From Streptosporangium pseudovulgare (lineage in GTDB: Bacteria > Actinomycetota > Actinomycetes > Streptosporangiales > Streptosporangiaceae), in assembly GCF_014648055.1 (NCBI RefSeq), contig NZ_BMQJ01000013.1:124001-188000 (forward strand): DNA of 64,000 nt, in the 5' to 3' direction. The number at the start of each line of letters is the position of its first letter. Position 1 is the first letter of the stretch. A model generated the notes under the pieces. That model was not told where the DNA came from, made no database searches, and worked only from the letters and a program-made list of their open reading frames with translations. Both the position numbers and the translations under genes were made by a program. Below, piece by piece: positions 55,169 to 63,113 of this stretch.

Positions 55169-56158
55169 TCAAGAGCCGTCACCGAGGAGGGACTCGGCGA
55201 CGGCGGTGCGGGCGTAGAGCACCGAGCGGCCGGCCCGGTGCGCGCTGACCAGGCCCGCGTCGCGCAACGCGGTCAGGTACTGCGACACCCCCGAGGGCGA
55301 CAGCCCGGTACGGCGGGCCAGCTCGGTGGTGGAGGCCGGCGCCTCCAGCTCGGTCAGCAGCAGGGTCCGTGAGCGGCCGAGCACGGCGGCGACGGCGCCG
55401 GACCTGGCGGCGGGGCGGGGCCGCCACAGCGTTCCGACGCCTCGCGCCGGATAGGCCAGCTGCGGCGGCTCCGGCGGCGTCACCCGGGTGAGCGGGCCCG
55501 GCCCGGTGAACGCCGAGGGGACCAGCAGCAGCCCGGCTCCGGCCGCCTCGCGAGGCAGGGCCCGCCTGCGCGTCAGCCGCAGCGTGCTGTCGTCCCAGCT
55601 CATCGAGAGGTGCAGCTCGTTGAGGAGGCGGCCCGCGCCGTGCTCGGCGAACTGCCGGGCCCGATGGAAGACATCGGCGTCGAGCACCGCTCGGATCCGC
55701 GCCCAGTAGGGGGCCAGCGCCACCTCCCAGTAGGTCTCGACCTCCTCGGCGAGCGCGGGCAGGTGGGCTCGCGGGTCGGCGTACAGGGCCCGCAGCCGGG
55801 GGCCCAGGGCTCCCCGGCGGTGCGCGAGGCGATCGAGGTCGTGGCGCACCCGCCCTGTGGGGGTGGCCAGGATCGCGGCCAGCTCCCCGGCCAGGTCGGG
55901 GGCCGGTCCGGTCGGCGCCGGGTTGAGGAAGTCGGGGACGTAACCGCCGGGCCCGATCAGTTCGGCGAGCCAGCCCCGCTCCAGCCTGGCCACCGTGACG
56001 CGCGGCCTCACCTGGCGCAGCCAGCGGCGGTGCACCGGGTGATCCAGGTGTGAGCCCAGCAGCTTGAAGCTGGTCCCCACCTCCCACATCGGCGAGACGG
56101 CGAAGCGCATCTGCGCCAGATCATCGGCCGAGAACGCCAGCTCAGCCAGGGTGGCCAC
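55169..56158 (-). CDS. ArsR-type winged-helix regulator with long N-terminal domain
   Basis: A 329-residue protein. Residues 1-240 match the DUF5937-like region found N-terminal to some actinobacterial ArsR regulators (MRFAVSPMWEVGTSFKLLGS, HLDHPVHRRWL). The C-terminal winged helix reads ASTTELARRTGLSPSGVSQY, LTALRDAGLVSAHRAGRSVL. GTG 56158 is used because it begins ATLAELAFSADDLAQ, the usual start of the family. It is divergent from an aldo/keto reductase with only 63 bases between, so it likely controls that gene and itself. Confidence 0.85.
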   Translation of the reverse strand: MATLAELAFSADDLAQMRFAVSPMWEVGTSFKLLGSHLDHPVHRRWLRQVRPRVTVARLERGWLAELIGPGGYVPDFLNPAPTGPAPDLAGELAAILATPTGRVRHDLDRLAHRRGALGPRLRALYADPRAHLPALAEEVETYWEVALAPYWARIRAVLDADVFHRARQFAEHGAGRLLNELHLSMSWDDSTLRLTRRRALPREAAGAGLLLVPSAFTGPGPLTRVTPPEPPQLAYPARGVGTLWRPRPAARSGAVAAVLGRSRTLLLTELEAPASTTELARRTGLSPSGVSQYLTALRDAGLVSAHRAGRSVLYARTAVAESLLGDGS

Positions 56159-56221
56159 CTCCAGGATTCCAGCATGTGTGAATCGATCGCGGCCAGCCTA
56201 CCGAGCGCGGAACATCCGGGT

Positions 56222-57136
56222 ATGACTTCGACCTCACAGACGATCACCGCCGCGGCGTCGGGCACCTGGACGCTCGGCGACCTGACGGTCAACCGAATCG
56301 GATTCGGCGCGATGCGCCTGCCCCAGCGCGGCGCGGCGTTCGCCCCCGGCTCCCCGCCGCGCGACCACGGGGAGGCGATCGCGGTGCTGCGCCGGGCGGT
56401 CGAGCTGGGCGTGAACCACATCGACACCGCCGCGTTCTACTTCTCCTCGCTGCGCTCGGCCAACGAGCTGATCGACCGGGCGCTGGCCCCGTACCCGGAC
56501 GACCTGGTCATCGCCACCAAGGTCGGGCCGGGCCGCGACCCGTCGGGGGAGTGGCTGCCGCACGCCGGGCCCGGGCTGCTGCGCGGCCAGGTGGAGGAGA
56601 ACCTGCGCCAGCTGGGCCGCGACCACCTGGACGTGGTGAACCTGCGCATCGTGGGAACCGACTCGATCGCCGAGCGGTTCGGCGCGCTGGCCGAGCTGCG
56701 CGACGCCGGGCTCATCCGCCATCTGGGCCTGTCCAACGTCCGGCCCGAGCACCTGGCCGAGGCCCAGGCCATCGCGCCGGTGGTGTGCGTGCAGAACCTG
56801 TACGGCATCGGCGCCGCGTCCTGGCAGGACGAGTTCCTGCGCCTCTGCGGCGAGCAGAAGGTGGCGTTCGTGCCGTTCTACTCGATCGCCGGCACCGGCC
56901 GCGAAGCGGGTGCGCGCGGCGGCGACGACGCCGAGCTGCTGGCCGTGGCGCGGGCGCGGGGGGTGAGCCCGGCGCAGGTCCGGCTGGCCTGGACGCTGCA
57001 CCGCGGGCCACATGTGCTGGCCATTCCCGGCACCGGTGATCCCGGTCATCTCGCCGAGAACGTGGCCGCCGGCGCGCTGCGCCTGTCGCAGGAGGAGCTG
57101 GCCGTACTGGACCGCCTCCATCGGCGCGGAGCCTGA
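56222..57136 (+). CDS. Aldo/keto reductase
   Basis: A 304-residue NADPH-dependent oxidoreductase with the TIM-barrel AKR fold. LTVNRIGFGAMRLPQRG starts the barrel. Catalytic Asp and Tyr are in VNHIDTAAFYFSS and the Lys in DLVIATKVGPG. The strand that usually carries the catalytic His reads LDVVNLRIVG, so the His is replaced, as in a subgroup of bacterial AKRs. Cofactor-end motifs VSPAQVRLAWTLHRG and AIPGTGDPGHLAENV are present. ATG 56222 is preceded by CCGGGT. It is divergent from the ArsR-type regulator, and the substrate is not known. Confidence 0.9.
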   Translation: MTSTSQTITAAASGTWTLGDLTVNRIGFGAMRLPQRGAAFAPGSPPRDHGEAIAVLRRAVELGVNHIDTAAFYFSSLRSANELIDRALAPYPDDLVIATKVGPGRDPSGEWLPHAGPGLLRGQVEENLRQLGRDHLDVVNLRIVGTDSIAERFGALAELRDAGLIRHLGLSNVRPEHLAEAQAIAPVVCVQNLYGIGAASWQDEFLRLCGEQKVAFVPFYSIAGTGREAGARGGDDAELLAVARARGVSPAQVRLAWTLHRGPHVLAIPGTGDPGHLAENVAAGALRLSQEELAVLDRLHRRGA

Positions 57137-57247
57137 TCCCGATTCCGGCAGCCGGTCCTGTCGATTCCGGCGCGGCCGGTTCGTGTAGAGGATGAGGGGG
57201 CCGGCCCGGAAAGGGGTCGGCCCTGGATTCCCGAGGAGGAAGACCGG

Positions 57248-57604
57248 ATGAGGCGATACCTGATCAGCATGTACCAGCCGGAGGGCACCCCGCCGCCGGA
57301 GGTGCTGGAGCCGATCATGCGGGAGATGGACGCGCTGCGCGAGGAGCTGCGGGCCGCCGGGGCGTGGGTGTTCGCCGGCGGCCTGCACCCGCCGGCCACC
57401 GCCACCGTGGTGCGCGTCGAAGACGGCGAGACCCTTCTCAGCGACGGCCCCTTCATCGAGGCCAAGGAGCACTTCGGCGGGTTCACCGTCATCGAGGCCC
57501 CCGACCTGGACGCCGCCCTGGAGTGGGGCCGCCGCTACGCCCGGGCCACCACCCTGCCGGTGGAGGTACGGCCGCTGTACGACGAGCCCGCCGGCCGTCC
57601 GTGA
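57248..57604 (+). CDS. YCII/DGPF-domain protein linked to an ECF sigma factor
   Basis: A 118-residue protein. MRRYLISMYQPEG, LRAAGAWVFAGGLHPPATAT and the diagnostic LSDGPFIEAKEHFGGFTVIE place it in the DGPF (YCII-related) family. Genes of this family are characteristically next to ECF42-type sigma factors, and here the sigma gene overlaps its stop codon (GTGA). The ATG follows CGAGGAGGAAG. The role is probably signal perception or a stress enzyme; the reaction is unknown. Confidence 0.9.
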   Translation: MRRYLISMYQPEGTPPPEVLEPIMREMDALREELRAAGAWVFAGGLHPPATATVVRVEDGETLLSDGPFIEAKEHFGGFTVIEAPDLDAALEWGRRYARATTLPVEVRPLYDEPAGRP

Positions 57605-58248
57605 CCGGTCCCGTCCTCAGCGAGCTGGAGCGGCTCTTCCGCGCCGAGCACGGCCGCGCGGTGGCGGTGCTGACCGGCCTGTTCGGCGACCTGGACGTCG
57701 CCGAGGAGGCCGTGCAGGAGGCGTTCGCCGCCGCGGCGCGGCACTGGCCGTCGGCGGGGGTGCCGCCCAGCCCGGCCGGATGGATCATCACCGTCGCCCG
57801 GAACCGGGCGATCGACCGGCTGCGCCGGGAGGCCTTGCGCGAAGACCGGCACGCCCAGGCGGCCCTGCTGCACGCCTGCGATCACCAGCGGGAGACGCCC
57901 GGGGACGGGGACTGGGACGGGGTGCCCGACGACCGGCTGCGGCTGATCTTCACCTGCTGCCATCCGGCGCTGGCCACCGGCGCGCAGGTGGCGCCGACGC
58001 CGGTGGTGGCGCTCAACCGGGCGGTCGCCGTCGCCGAGGTGGAGGGGCCGCAGGCGGCGCTGACGCTGGTGGAGGGGCTGGGCCTGGACGGCTACCACCT
58101 GTGGCACGCCGTACGGGCCGGCCTGCTGGAGCGGCTGGGACGGGGACGGGAGGCCGCGGCGGCGTACGAGGCGGCGATCACCCGGTGCGGCAACGCCGCC
58201 GAGGTGCGGTTCCTGCGGCGGGGCCGGCGGCTGCTCGGCGCCGGCTGA
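57601..58248 (+). CDS. ECF42-type sigma factor with internal deletion of region 4
   Basis: A 215-residue protein. Region 2 is intact: LERLFRAEHGRAVAVLTGLF, AEEAVQEAFAAAARHW and WIITVARNRAIDRLRRE. It continues to DDRLRLIFTCCHPALATGAQVA, where the family normally enters region 4 (promoter -35 recognition). Instead it jumps in frame to PTPVVALNRAVAVAEVEGPQ, part of the C-terminal TPR-like extension, and finishes with YEAAITRCGNAAEVRFLRRG. About 190 residues are missing compared with the usual about 400. It cannot act as a normal sigma factor. GTG 57601 overlaps the DGPF gene. Confidence 0.85.
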   Translation: MTGPVLSELERLFRAEHGRAVAVLTGLFGDLDVAEEAVQEAFAAAARHWPSAGVPPSPAGWIITVARNRAIDRLRREALREDRHAQAALLHACDHQRETPGDGDWDGVPDDRLRLIFTCCHPALATGAQVAPTPVVALNRAVAVAEVEGPQAALTLVEGLGLDGYHLWHAVRAGLLERLGRGREAAAAYEAAITRCGNAAEVRFLRRGRRLLGAG

Positions 58249-58401
58249 GCCGCCGTCCCCGCGGCCTGGTTTCGAGCGCGCTCCAAGGCGTGGCGCCGTG
58301 ACCGGTGACGAGGGAGCCCGCACCGCCGGTCACCGGCGGCGCGGTACCGACCCCTTCGGAACCGCCGCGCCGCGTCCCGGCGTCACGAGGGCGTGGCGGG
58401 A

Positions 58402-58677
58402 TCAGGCCGACAGGGCCCGCCCCTCGTCGCCGGCGCCGGAGGCGCAGGCGGCGGCCAGCTCGTCCAGGGACATCCCCAGGGCCGAGGCCAGCGCCGCGAC
58501 GGTGAAGAAGGCGGGGGTCGGCGCCCGGCCGGTCTCGATCTTGCGCAGGGTCTCCGCCGACACCCCGGCGGCCGCGGCGACCTCCACCATGCTGCGGTCG
58601 CCGCGGGCGCGGCGCAGTATCGCGCCGAACCGCTCCCCGCGTTGCCGCTCCCACGGGGTCAATGGGGTTCTCACCAT
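58402..58677 (-). CDS. Small XRE-family HTH regulator
   Basis: A 91-residue DNA-binding protein. LRRARGDRSMVEVAAAAGVS, then AETLRKIETGRAPTPAFFTV and LASALGMSLDELAAAC form the five-helix XRE domain. A perfect ATACCGGTAT palindrome lies at 58714-58723 in an AT-rich stretch 37 bases upstream and may be its operator. No target gene is evident beyond itself. Confidence 0.85.
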   Translation of the reverse strand: MVRTPLTPWERQRGERFGAILRRARGDRSMVEVAAAAGVSAETLRKIETGRAPTPAFFTVAALASALGMSLDELAAACASGAGDEGRALSA

Positions 58678-58896
58678 GCCTGCGATACTAATCCCAGCCG
58701 TGCCGTTATATTAATACCGGTATAAGAATTGGATGATCTCGGCGGGCGCGCGAGGAAGGCGTGGGGGAGAAGGCGGGGAGCACCACAGGAGGCGGCGAAG
58801 CGGGAGAGAACGCCGTGAAGGGCGGTGCGGAGGGGAGAAGGCGGCGGGCCGCGCCCCGGCATCCCCGGAACACGGCCCGCCTGCGCGCGGCGCGGG
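58678..58896. promoter_or_regulatory. AT-rich promoter region with a palindrome upstream of the XRE gene
   Basis: TTATATTAATACCGGTATAA at 58707-58726 contains the dyad ATACCGGTAT and TATA-like -10 candidates on both strands. The rest of the interval is purine-rich and holds nothing recognisable. Confidence 0.5.
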
Positions 58897-59568
58897 TCAG
58901 GAGGCGTGCCGGATGCGCCGCCCGCTGATCTCGGTGGGGACGATCCTGATGAACAGCTCGCGCTCGCCGCCCGCCCACGGCCGGACGTCCACCTCGGCGA
59001 CCGCGGCCCGCTCCTCGTCGGAGACATGGTGGGCGCCGCCGCGCACCAGCACGCTCCAGCCCTCCCGGCCCGCCTCGTCGAGCCGGTCGATCTCGAAGGC
59101 CACCTTGAACTCCACACCCCGCACGCCGGTGCGCAGGGTGTCGTCCAGCGGGCCGCCGGAGGCGGTCCGGAAGATCACCGCGCCGTCGTGGACCACATAG
59201 TTCACCGGCAGGATCGTCGGGCCGTCGGCCCCGCTGAAGGCCACCCGCCCCACACCGCCCGGCGTGATCAGCCGCAGGCACTCGGCCGGCTCCAGCTTCT
59301 CCAGCACCGGATGGGGGCCGGGACGGCCACGGCCGGGCGGCAGGTCCATCGTCCCGCCGAGCAGTTCCTCGCTGCTGGTCTCCAGCGCCGCGGCCAGCTT
59401 GTGAACCGTCTCGGTGGACGCCGACGCCGCGCTCGCCTCCAGGTAGTCGAGGTATCCCGGGTCGATACCCGCCCGGTCGGCCAGCTGCCGGCGGTCCAGG
59501 CCGAGCTCCCCGCGGCGCTGTGCCACCCGCCGGCCCAGGTCACCGGGGGCGGCTGGGCGTTCACTCAT
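58897..59568 (-). CDS. XRE-HTH fused to a PNPOx-like split-barrel domain
   Basis: A 223-residue protein. The N-terminal XRE domain (about 8-70: VAQRRGELGLDRRQLADRAG, ETVHKLAAALETSSEELLGG) is joined by a short linker to a PNPOx-like domain (ECLRLITPGGVGRVAFSGAD, TILPVNYVVHDGAVIFRT, GWSVLVRGGAHHVSDEE). Such fusions are common in actinobacteria and may be flavin- or F420-sensing regulators. It is followed on the same strand by a small XRE gene and preceded by Hsp20. It shares the PNPOx fold with the protein at 10.3-10.7 kb but not its length. Confidence 0.85.
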   Translation of the reverse strand: MSERPAAPGDLGRRVAQRRGELGLDRRQLADRAGIDPGYLDYLEASAASASTETVHKLAAALETSSEELLGGTMDLPPGRGRPGPHPVLEKLEPAECLRLITPGGVGRVAFSGADGPTILPVNYVVHDGAVIFRTASGGPLDDTLRTGVRGVEFKVAFEIDRLDEAGREGWSVLVRGGAHHVSDEERAAVAEVDVRPWAGGERELFIRIVPTEISGRRIRHAS

Positions 59569-59801
59569 TTACGTCCTCCCAACTGAGGTCCTCTTACGGC
59601 CGGCAGCGGACGGCACCGGCCGGCCGGGCGTCCGTCGCCGGCGCCCGGCCGCCCTGCTCTCGCCGTTCTCCCTGCCGCAGGCGGCATACCCCGCCGGAGA
59701 CGGATATCCCCTCCCGAAACCGCCACCCGCGCCGGACGCGCCCGCGGGGCGGGTGGCCGCGCGGGAGGCCCCGGCCCCGGGCGGCCGCCTTCTCCCGGCC
59801 G

Positions 59802-60257
59802 TTACCGCTTGCCGGCCTGCTTGCCGGTCTGGGCCTTGGCCTGGACCGCCTTCTTGGCGTGGACCGGGATGCGCCTGCTCTTCTCCTCCGGCGCGGCGAG
59901 CTTCAGGCTGATCTCAAGGACGCCCTTGTCGTACACCGCCTCGACGTCCTTTTCGTCAGCCGTGGGCGGCAGGACGATGGACCGGGTGAAGGAGCCGTAG
60001 CGGAACTCCGTCCGGTGCCGTTCCTTCTCCTCGACCCGGCGCTCGGCGTGGACCGTCAGCACCCCGTTGCTCACGTCTATCTCGATGTCCTCCGGCTCGA
60101 TGCCCGGAAGCTCGGCCCGCAGCACGTAACGGTCGCCGTGCATGTAGTCCTCGAACCGTATGCCCTGGCTCTGGGCGCGCGTGGCGGCGAACGGGGCGTC
60201 CAGCAAGTCGAGCAGCTCGGGGAAAAGACCCCGCTCCTGGCGCATCAGCATGCTCAT
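59802..60257 (-). CDS. Small heat-shock protein Hsp20 (alpha-crystallin family)
   Basis: A 151-residue holdase chaperone. The alpha-crystallin domain runs from IRFEDYMHGDRYVLRAELPG through IEIDVSNGVLTVHAERR to AVYDKGVLEISLKLA, with a Lys/Ala-rich tail. The ATG at 60257 follows GGGAGGACC. Its layout matches HspX/Acr (Rv2031c), the best-known DosR target. Two weaker DevR-like boxes (60326-60361) lie 70-105 bases upstream. The 233-bp interval to the next gene (59569-59801) holds nothing recognisable. Confidence 0.9.
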   Translation of the reverse strand: MSMLMRQERGLFPELLDLLDAPFAATRAQSQGIRFEDYMHGDRYVLRAELPGIEPEDIEIDVSNGVLTVHAERRVEEKERHRTEFRYGSFTRSIVLPPTADEKDVEAVYDKGVLEISLKLAAPEEKSRRIPVHAKKAVQAKAQTGKQAGKR

Positions 60258-60325
60258 CTGGTCCTCCCTGGCTGATCGGGATTTCTCTCATCCCAATTGC
60301 ACGCCGCCCCGCCTGGACCGCACAA

Positions 60326-60361
60326 AGGCCGGAGGTCCCAAAAGGACAGGTCCTTCGTCCG
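60326..60361 (-). promoter_or_regulatory. Pair of weak DevR/DosR-like boxes upstream of hsp20
   Basis: AGGCCGGAGGTCCC (60326-60339) and AGGTCCTTCGTCCG (60348-60361), each about 3 mismatches from GGGACGAAGGTCCC or its complement, are spaced 22 bp like the pair at 11485-11520. Confidence 0.5.
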
Positions 60362-60421
60362 CGCCCGCGACCACCGCCTTTCCCGTTCCCGGGCGGCTCC
60401 GGACGAGGACGGGCAGGGGCC

Positions 60422-60450
60422 GGTCAGGGCAGGTCAGGGCGGGTCAGGGC
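60422..60450. repeat. 10-bp tandem repeat over the trkA stop codon
   Basis: GGTCAGGGC occurs three times at 10-bp spacing. The last copy contains the TGA of the minus-strand trkA gene. It is probably replication slippage. Confidence 0.7.
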
Positions 60451-61106
60451 AGGTCGGCGAACCGCTCCACCTGGCCGGTCCGGCCCGCGATGACGATGAC
60501 GTCGCCGTAGGTCAGCACCGTGTCGGCGCCGGCGTAGGTGAACTCCTCACCCGGGCTCTTGACGCACACCACCGTCACCCCGTGCTTGCGGCGCAGGTTG
60601 GTCTGCCCCAGCGGGACGCCGACGTACTGGCGGGGCGGACGGGTCTTGGCCAGCGCGAAGTCGTCGTCCACCTGCATGAAGTCGAGCATCCGCCCGTTGA
60701 GCAGGTGGGCCACCCGCTCACCCATGTCGTGCTCGGGCAGGATCACGTGGTGGGCGCCGACGCGCTGCAGGATGCGCCCGTGCTCGCGGCTGACGGCCTT
60801 GGCCCAGATGTCGTCGACCTCCAGCTCGGCCAGCAGGGAGGTGGTCAGGATGCTGGACTCCAGGTGGGTGCCGATGGCCACCACCGCCCGGTGGAAGTCG
60901 GCGACGCCGAGCTGTCGCAGCGCCTCCAGGTCGGTGGAGTCGGCCGCCACCACGTGGGTGAGGCGGCCGGCCATGGACTGCACGACCTTGGCGCGGCTGT
61001 CGATGGCCAGCACCTCGGTGCCCCTCCTGGACAGCTCCAGCGCCAGCGAGCCGCCGAAGCGGCCCAGGCCGATCACCACCACGGCGTCGTTCCTGCTGTC
61101 AGCCAA
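60444..61106 (-). CDS. trkA: TrkA/KtrA potassium-uptake regulatory subunit
   Basis: A 220-residue RCK protein. The Rossmann N-domain reads DAVVVIGLGRFGGSLALELS with the nucleotide-binding acid in VLAIDSRAKVVQ, then HVVAADSTDLEALRQLGV. A C-terminal TrkA_C domain runs from about residue 140 (VPLGQTNLRRKHGVTVVCVK to DVIVIAGRTGQVERF). It gates the TrkH channel in response to NAD(H), ATP or c-di-AMP. It overlaps trkH by 8 bases. Confidence 0.9.
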   Translation of the reverse strand: MADSRNDAVVVIGLGRFGGSLALELSRRGTEVLAIDSRAKVVQSMAGRLTHVVAADSTDLEALRQLGVADFHRAVVAIGTHLESSILTTSLLAELEVDDIWAKAVSREHGRILQRVGAHHVILPEHDMGERVAHLLNGRMLDFMQVDDDFALAKTRPPRQYVGVPLGQTNLRRKHGVTVVCVKSPGEEFTYAGADTVLTYGDVIVIAGRTGQVERFADLP

Positions 61107-62457
61107 CGATGGTCCTCTCCTCGGGTAGCTCGTAATGGCGGGTGCGCTCGCGCAGCGCGAGCGCGGAGAACAACGTCAGCGGCCCCACCCTGCCGATGAA
61201 CATCAGCAGCGCGATCAGCACCTGGCCGGGCGGGGCCAGCTCGGCGGTGACGCCGACCGAGAGGCCGGTCGTGGCGAACGCCGAGATCGCCTCGAACAGC
61301 ACGAGCTCCAGGCGGTGGGGGGTGAACAGCATCAGGAGGTACGTCGCCGTCGCCGCCAGCGTCAGCCCCAGCAGCGCCACCGCCAGCGCCTGACGCTGCA
61401 CGCCCTCGCCCAGCCGGCGGCGGCCGACGTTGACCCGGCTCTCGCCGCGCAGCTCGGTCCACACGACGAAGGCCAGCACCCCGAGGGTGGTCACCTTGAT
61501 GCCGCCGGCGGTGCCGGCGCTGCCGCCGCCGATGAACATCAGCGCGTCGATGACCAGCAGGCTGGAGGGGTGCAGCTGGGTGATGTCGAGGCTGTTGAAC
61601 CCGGCGCTGCGCGGCATCGCCCCGGTGAAGAAACCGGCCAGCAGGCGGTCGTCGCGGTTCAGGGCGCCGAGGGTGGCGGGGTTGGACCACTCGGCGGCGG
61701 TGATCGTCAGCGTGCCGCAGACCAGCAGCAGCGCGGTGATCGTCACGGTCAGGCGGGTCAGCACCGACCAGGTCCGCGGCCGCCGCCAGGAGCGCGCCAG
61801 CTCGAACACCACCGGGAAGCCCAGGCCGCCGACGATGACGGCCGCCGCGACCGGCAGGCAGATCCACGGGTCCGAGGCGAAGCGGACGAGGCTGTCGGGC
61901 CACAGGGCGAACCCGGCGTTGTTGAAAGCCGTCACCGCGTGGAAGACGCCCAGGTACGCCGCGCGGCCGTACGGCTCGCCGTAGCCGGCGGAGAAACGCG
62001 CCGCCAGCACCACCGCGATGATCGCCTCGGCCGTCAGGCTGAACGCCGCCACCTGGCCGACCAGCCGGCGCAGCCCGGCCAGCTGCATGGTCTTGGTCTC
62101 GGCCTGGGCCAGCATCCGGGCGCGCAGGCCCAGCCGTCCGGTGACCAGCACGGCCAGCAGGGTGGCGAGGGTCATGATGCCCAGCCCGCCGGCCTGGACG
62201 AGCGCCAGGATGACGATCTGCCCAAGGGGCGACCAGTGGGCGGCGGTGTCGACGGTGGCCAGCCCGGTGACGCAGACGGCGGAGGTCGCGGTGAAGAACG
62301 CGTCCAGGAGGTCGGCGGGCCGGCCGTCGGTGGTGGCGAACGGCGCCGACAGCAGGGCGGTGCCGGCCGTGATGGCGACGGCGAAGGCCGCGGCGACGAC
62401 CTGCGCCGGGTGCCGGAAGCCGGCCAGGACGGCCCGGGTGAGACCGGAGTGCGTCAT
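61099..62457 (-). CDS. trkH: TrkH/KtrB potassium-transporter channel subunit
   Basis: A 452-residue membrane protein of the Trk/Ktr family. Selectivity-filter segments are visible, for example TATSAVCVTGLATVDTA, HAVTAFNNAGFALWPDS, GAMPRSAGFNSLDI and AISAFATTGLSVGVTA. ATG 62457 overlaps the stop of a small upstream membrane gene (ATGA). It couples K+ uptake to TrkA. Confidence 0.92.
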   Translation of the reverse strand: MTHSGLTRAVLAGFRHPAQVVAAAFAVAITAGTALLSAPFATTDGRPADLLDAFFTATSAVCVTGLATVDTAAHWSPLGQIVILALVQAGGLGIMTLATLLAVLVTGRLGLRARMLAQAETKTMQLAGLRRLVGQVAAFSLTAEAIIAVVLAARFSAGYGEPYGRAAYLGVFHAVTAFNNAGFALWPDSLVRFASDPWICLPVAAAVIVGGLGFPVVFELARSWRRPRTWSVLTRLTVTITALLLVCGTLTITAAEWSNPATLGALNRDDRLLAGFFTGAMPRSAGFNSLDITQLHPSSLLVIDALMFIGGGSAGTAGGIKVTTLGVLAFVVWTELRGESRVNVGRRRLGEGVQRQALAVALLGLTLAATATYLLMLFTPHRLELVLFEAISAFATTGLSVGVTAELAPPGQVLIALLMFIGRVGPLTLFSALALRERTRHYELPEERTIVG

Positions 62458-62651
62458 GGGCTCTTCGCCCCGGAGAACCGGGCGCGGACCCGGCGGGCCG
62501 CGCCGTACCGGGCGGGAGCGTCGCGTTCGTCGCCGCACCGGCGGGCCACGACGGCGCCGGCGGGGGAGAGCGGCAGGACCACCCGCCCGGCCGGGCCGCG
62601 GACCAGGGCCGCGAGCAGCGCAAAGGCGGCGAACGCCGGCAGCAACACCAT
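62454..62651 (-). CDS. Small membrane protein coupled to trkH
   Basis: A 65-residue protein from ATG 62651 (GGAAGG upstream). It has one hydrophobic segment (MVLLPAFAAFALLAALVRGP) and a strongly basic C-terminal tail (RRCGDERDAPARYGAARRVR). Its ATGA overlap with trkH shows coupling. No family is recognised; a KdpF-like accessory role is speculative. Confidence 0.65.
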   Translation of the reverse strand: MVLLPAFAAFALLAALVRGPAGRVVLPLSPAGAVVARRCGDERDAPARYGAARRVRARFSGAKSP

Positions 62652-62672
62652 GGGTGGCCTTCCAGGGGGAGG

Positions 62673-62713
62673 ACAGAGTGAGGGCACACCGGCCAGACTT
62701 CCCGGCACTCTGC
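62673..62713 (-). ncRNA. Candidate structured 5' leader of the trk operon
   Basis: On the minus strand GCAGAGTG and CACTCTGT pair over 8 bp (one G-U) around an inner CCGG-N9-CCGG hairpin carrying GAAGTCTGG, 21-62 bases before the first start codon. It could be a riboswitch or attenuator; no known class was recognised. Confidence 0.35.
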
Positions 62714-63113
62714 CGCACACCCTAACAACTCCACCGCCGTGGACGTGACGTCACCCCGTCCGGCCCGGCCGGTTTCGCCGGCATGGACTTCGCCCCCGTC
62801 CGGCGTTCCTCGCCGTGCCGCACCGCGCGACGCCGTCGCGGGCCTGGATCGGGGCGGCCCGCGACACCACGGCTCCACCATGCCGGCGCCGGCGCGCGCT
62901 GGGGAACCGTCGGGGAACCGTGCGGCCCTTGCCGAGGGGGTGTCCGGCCCGCCGGGCGGCGTCTGGTACGGTGGCCGTCCCCGGCGGTGATCGACTGAAG
63001 GAGGTGAGACCCATTCCGCTGTTGAAGGCTGGGTGCTCCCCTCGCACGCCGTACGGTCCCTCCGCACCGAGGTGACCGCGGGAGCGCCCATCGGCGTCCC
63101 GAAAGGCTGTACC
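62714..63113. other. Divergent intergenic region between the trk operon and the methyltransferase
   Basis: No gene is supported in these 400 bases. They should contain the promoters of both divergent transcripts. GAAAGG at 63101-63106 is the ribosome-binding site for the gene at 63114. Confidence 0.5.

Noticed and set aside
53275..55182. 635-codon minus-strand frame
   Set aside because: Antisense of the DHA2 exporter; Gln/His/Gly-rich shadow with no motifs.
60422..60450. Short regular repeats as a CRISPR array
   Set aside because: Units are 10 bp with 1-bp gaps and no spacers; simple slippage.
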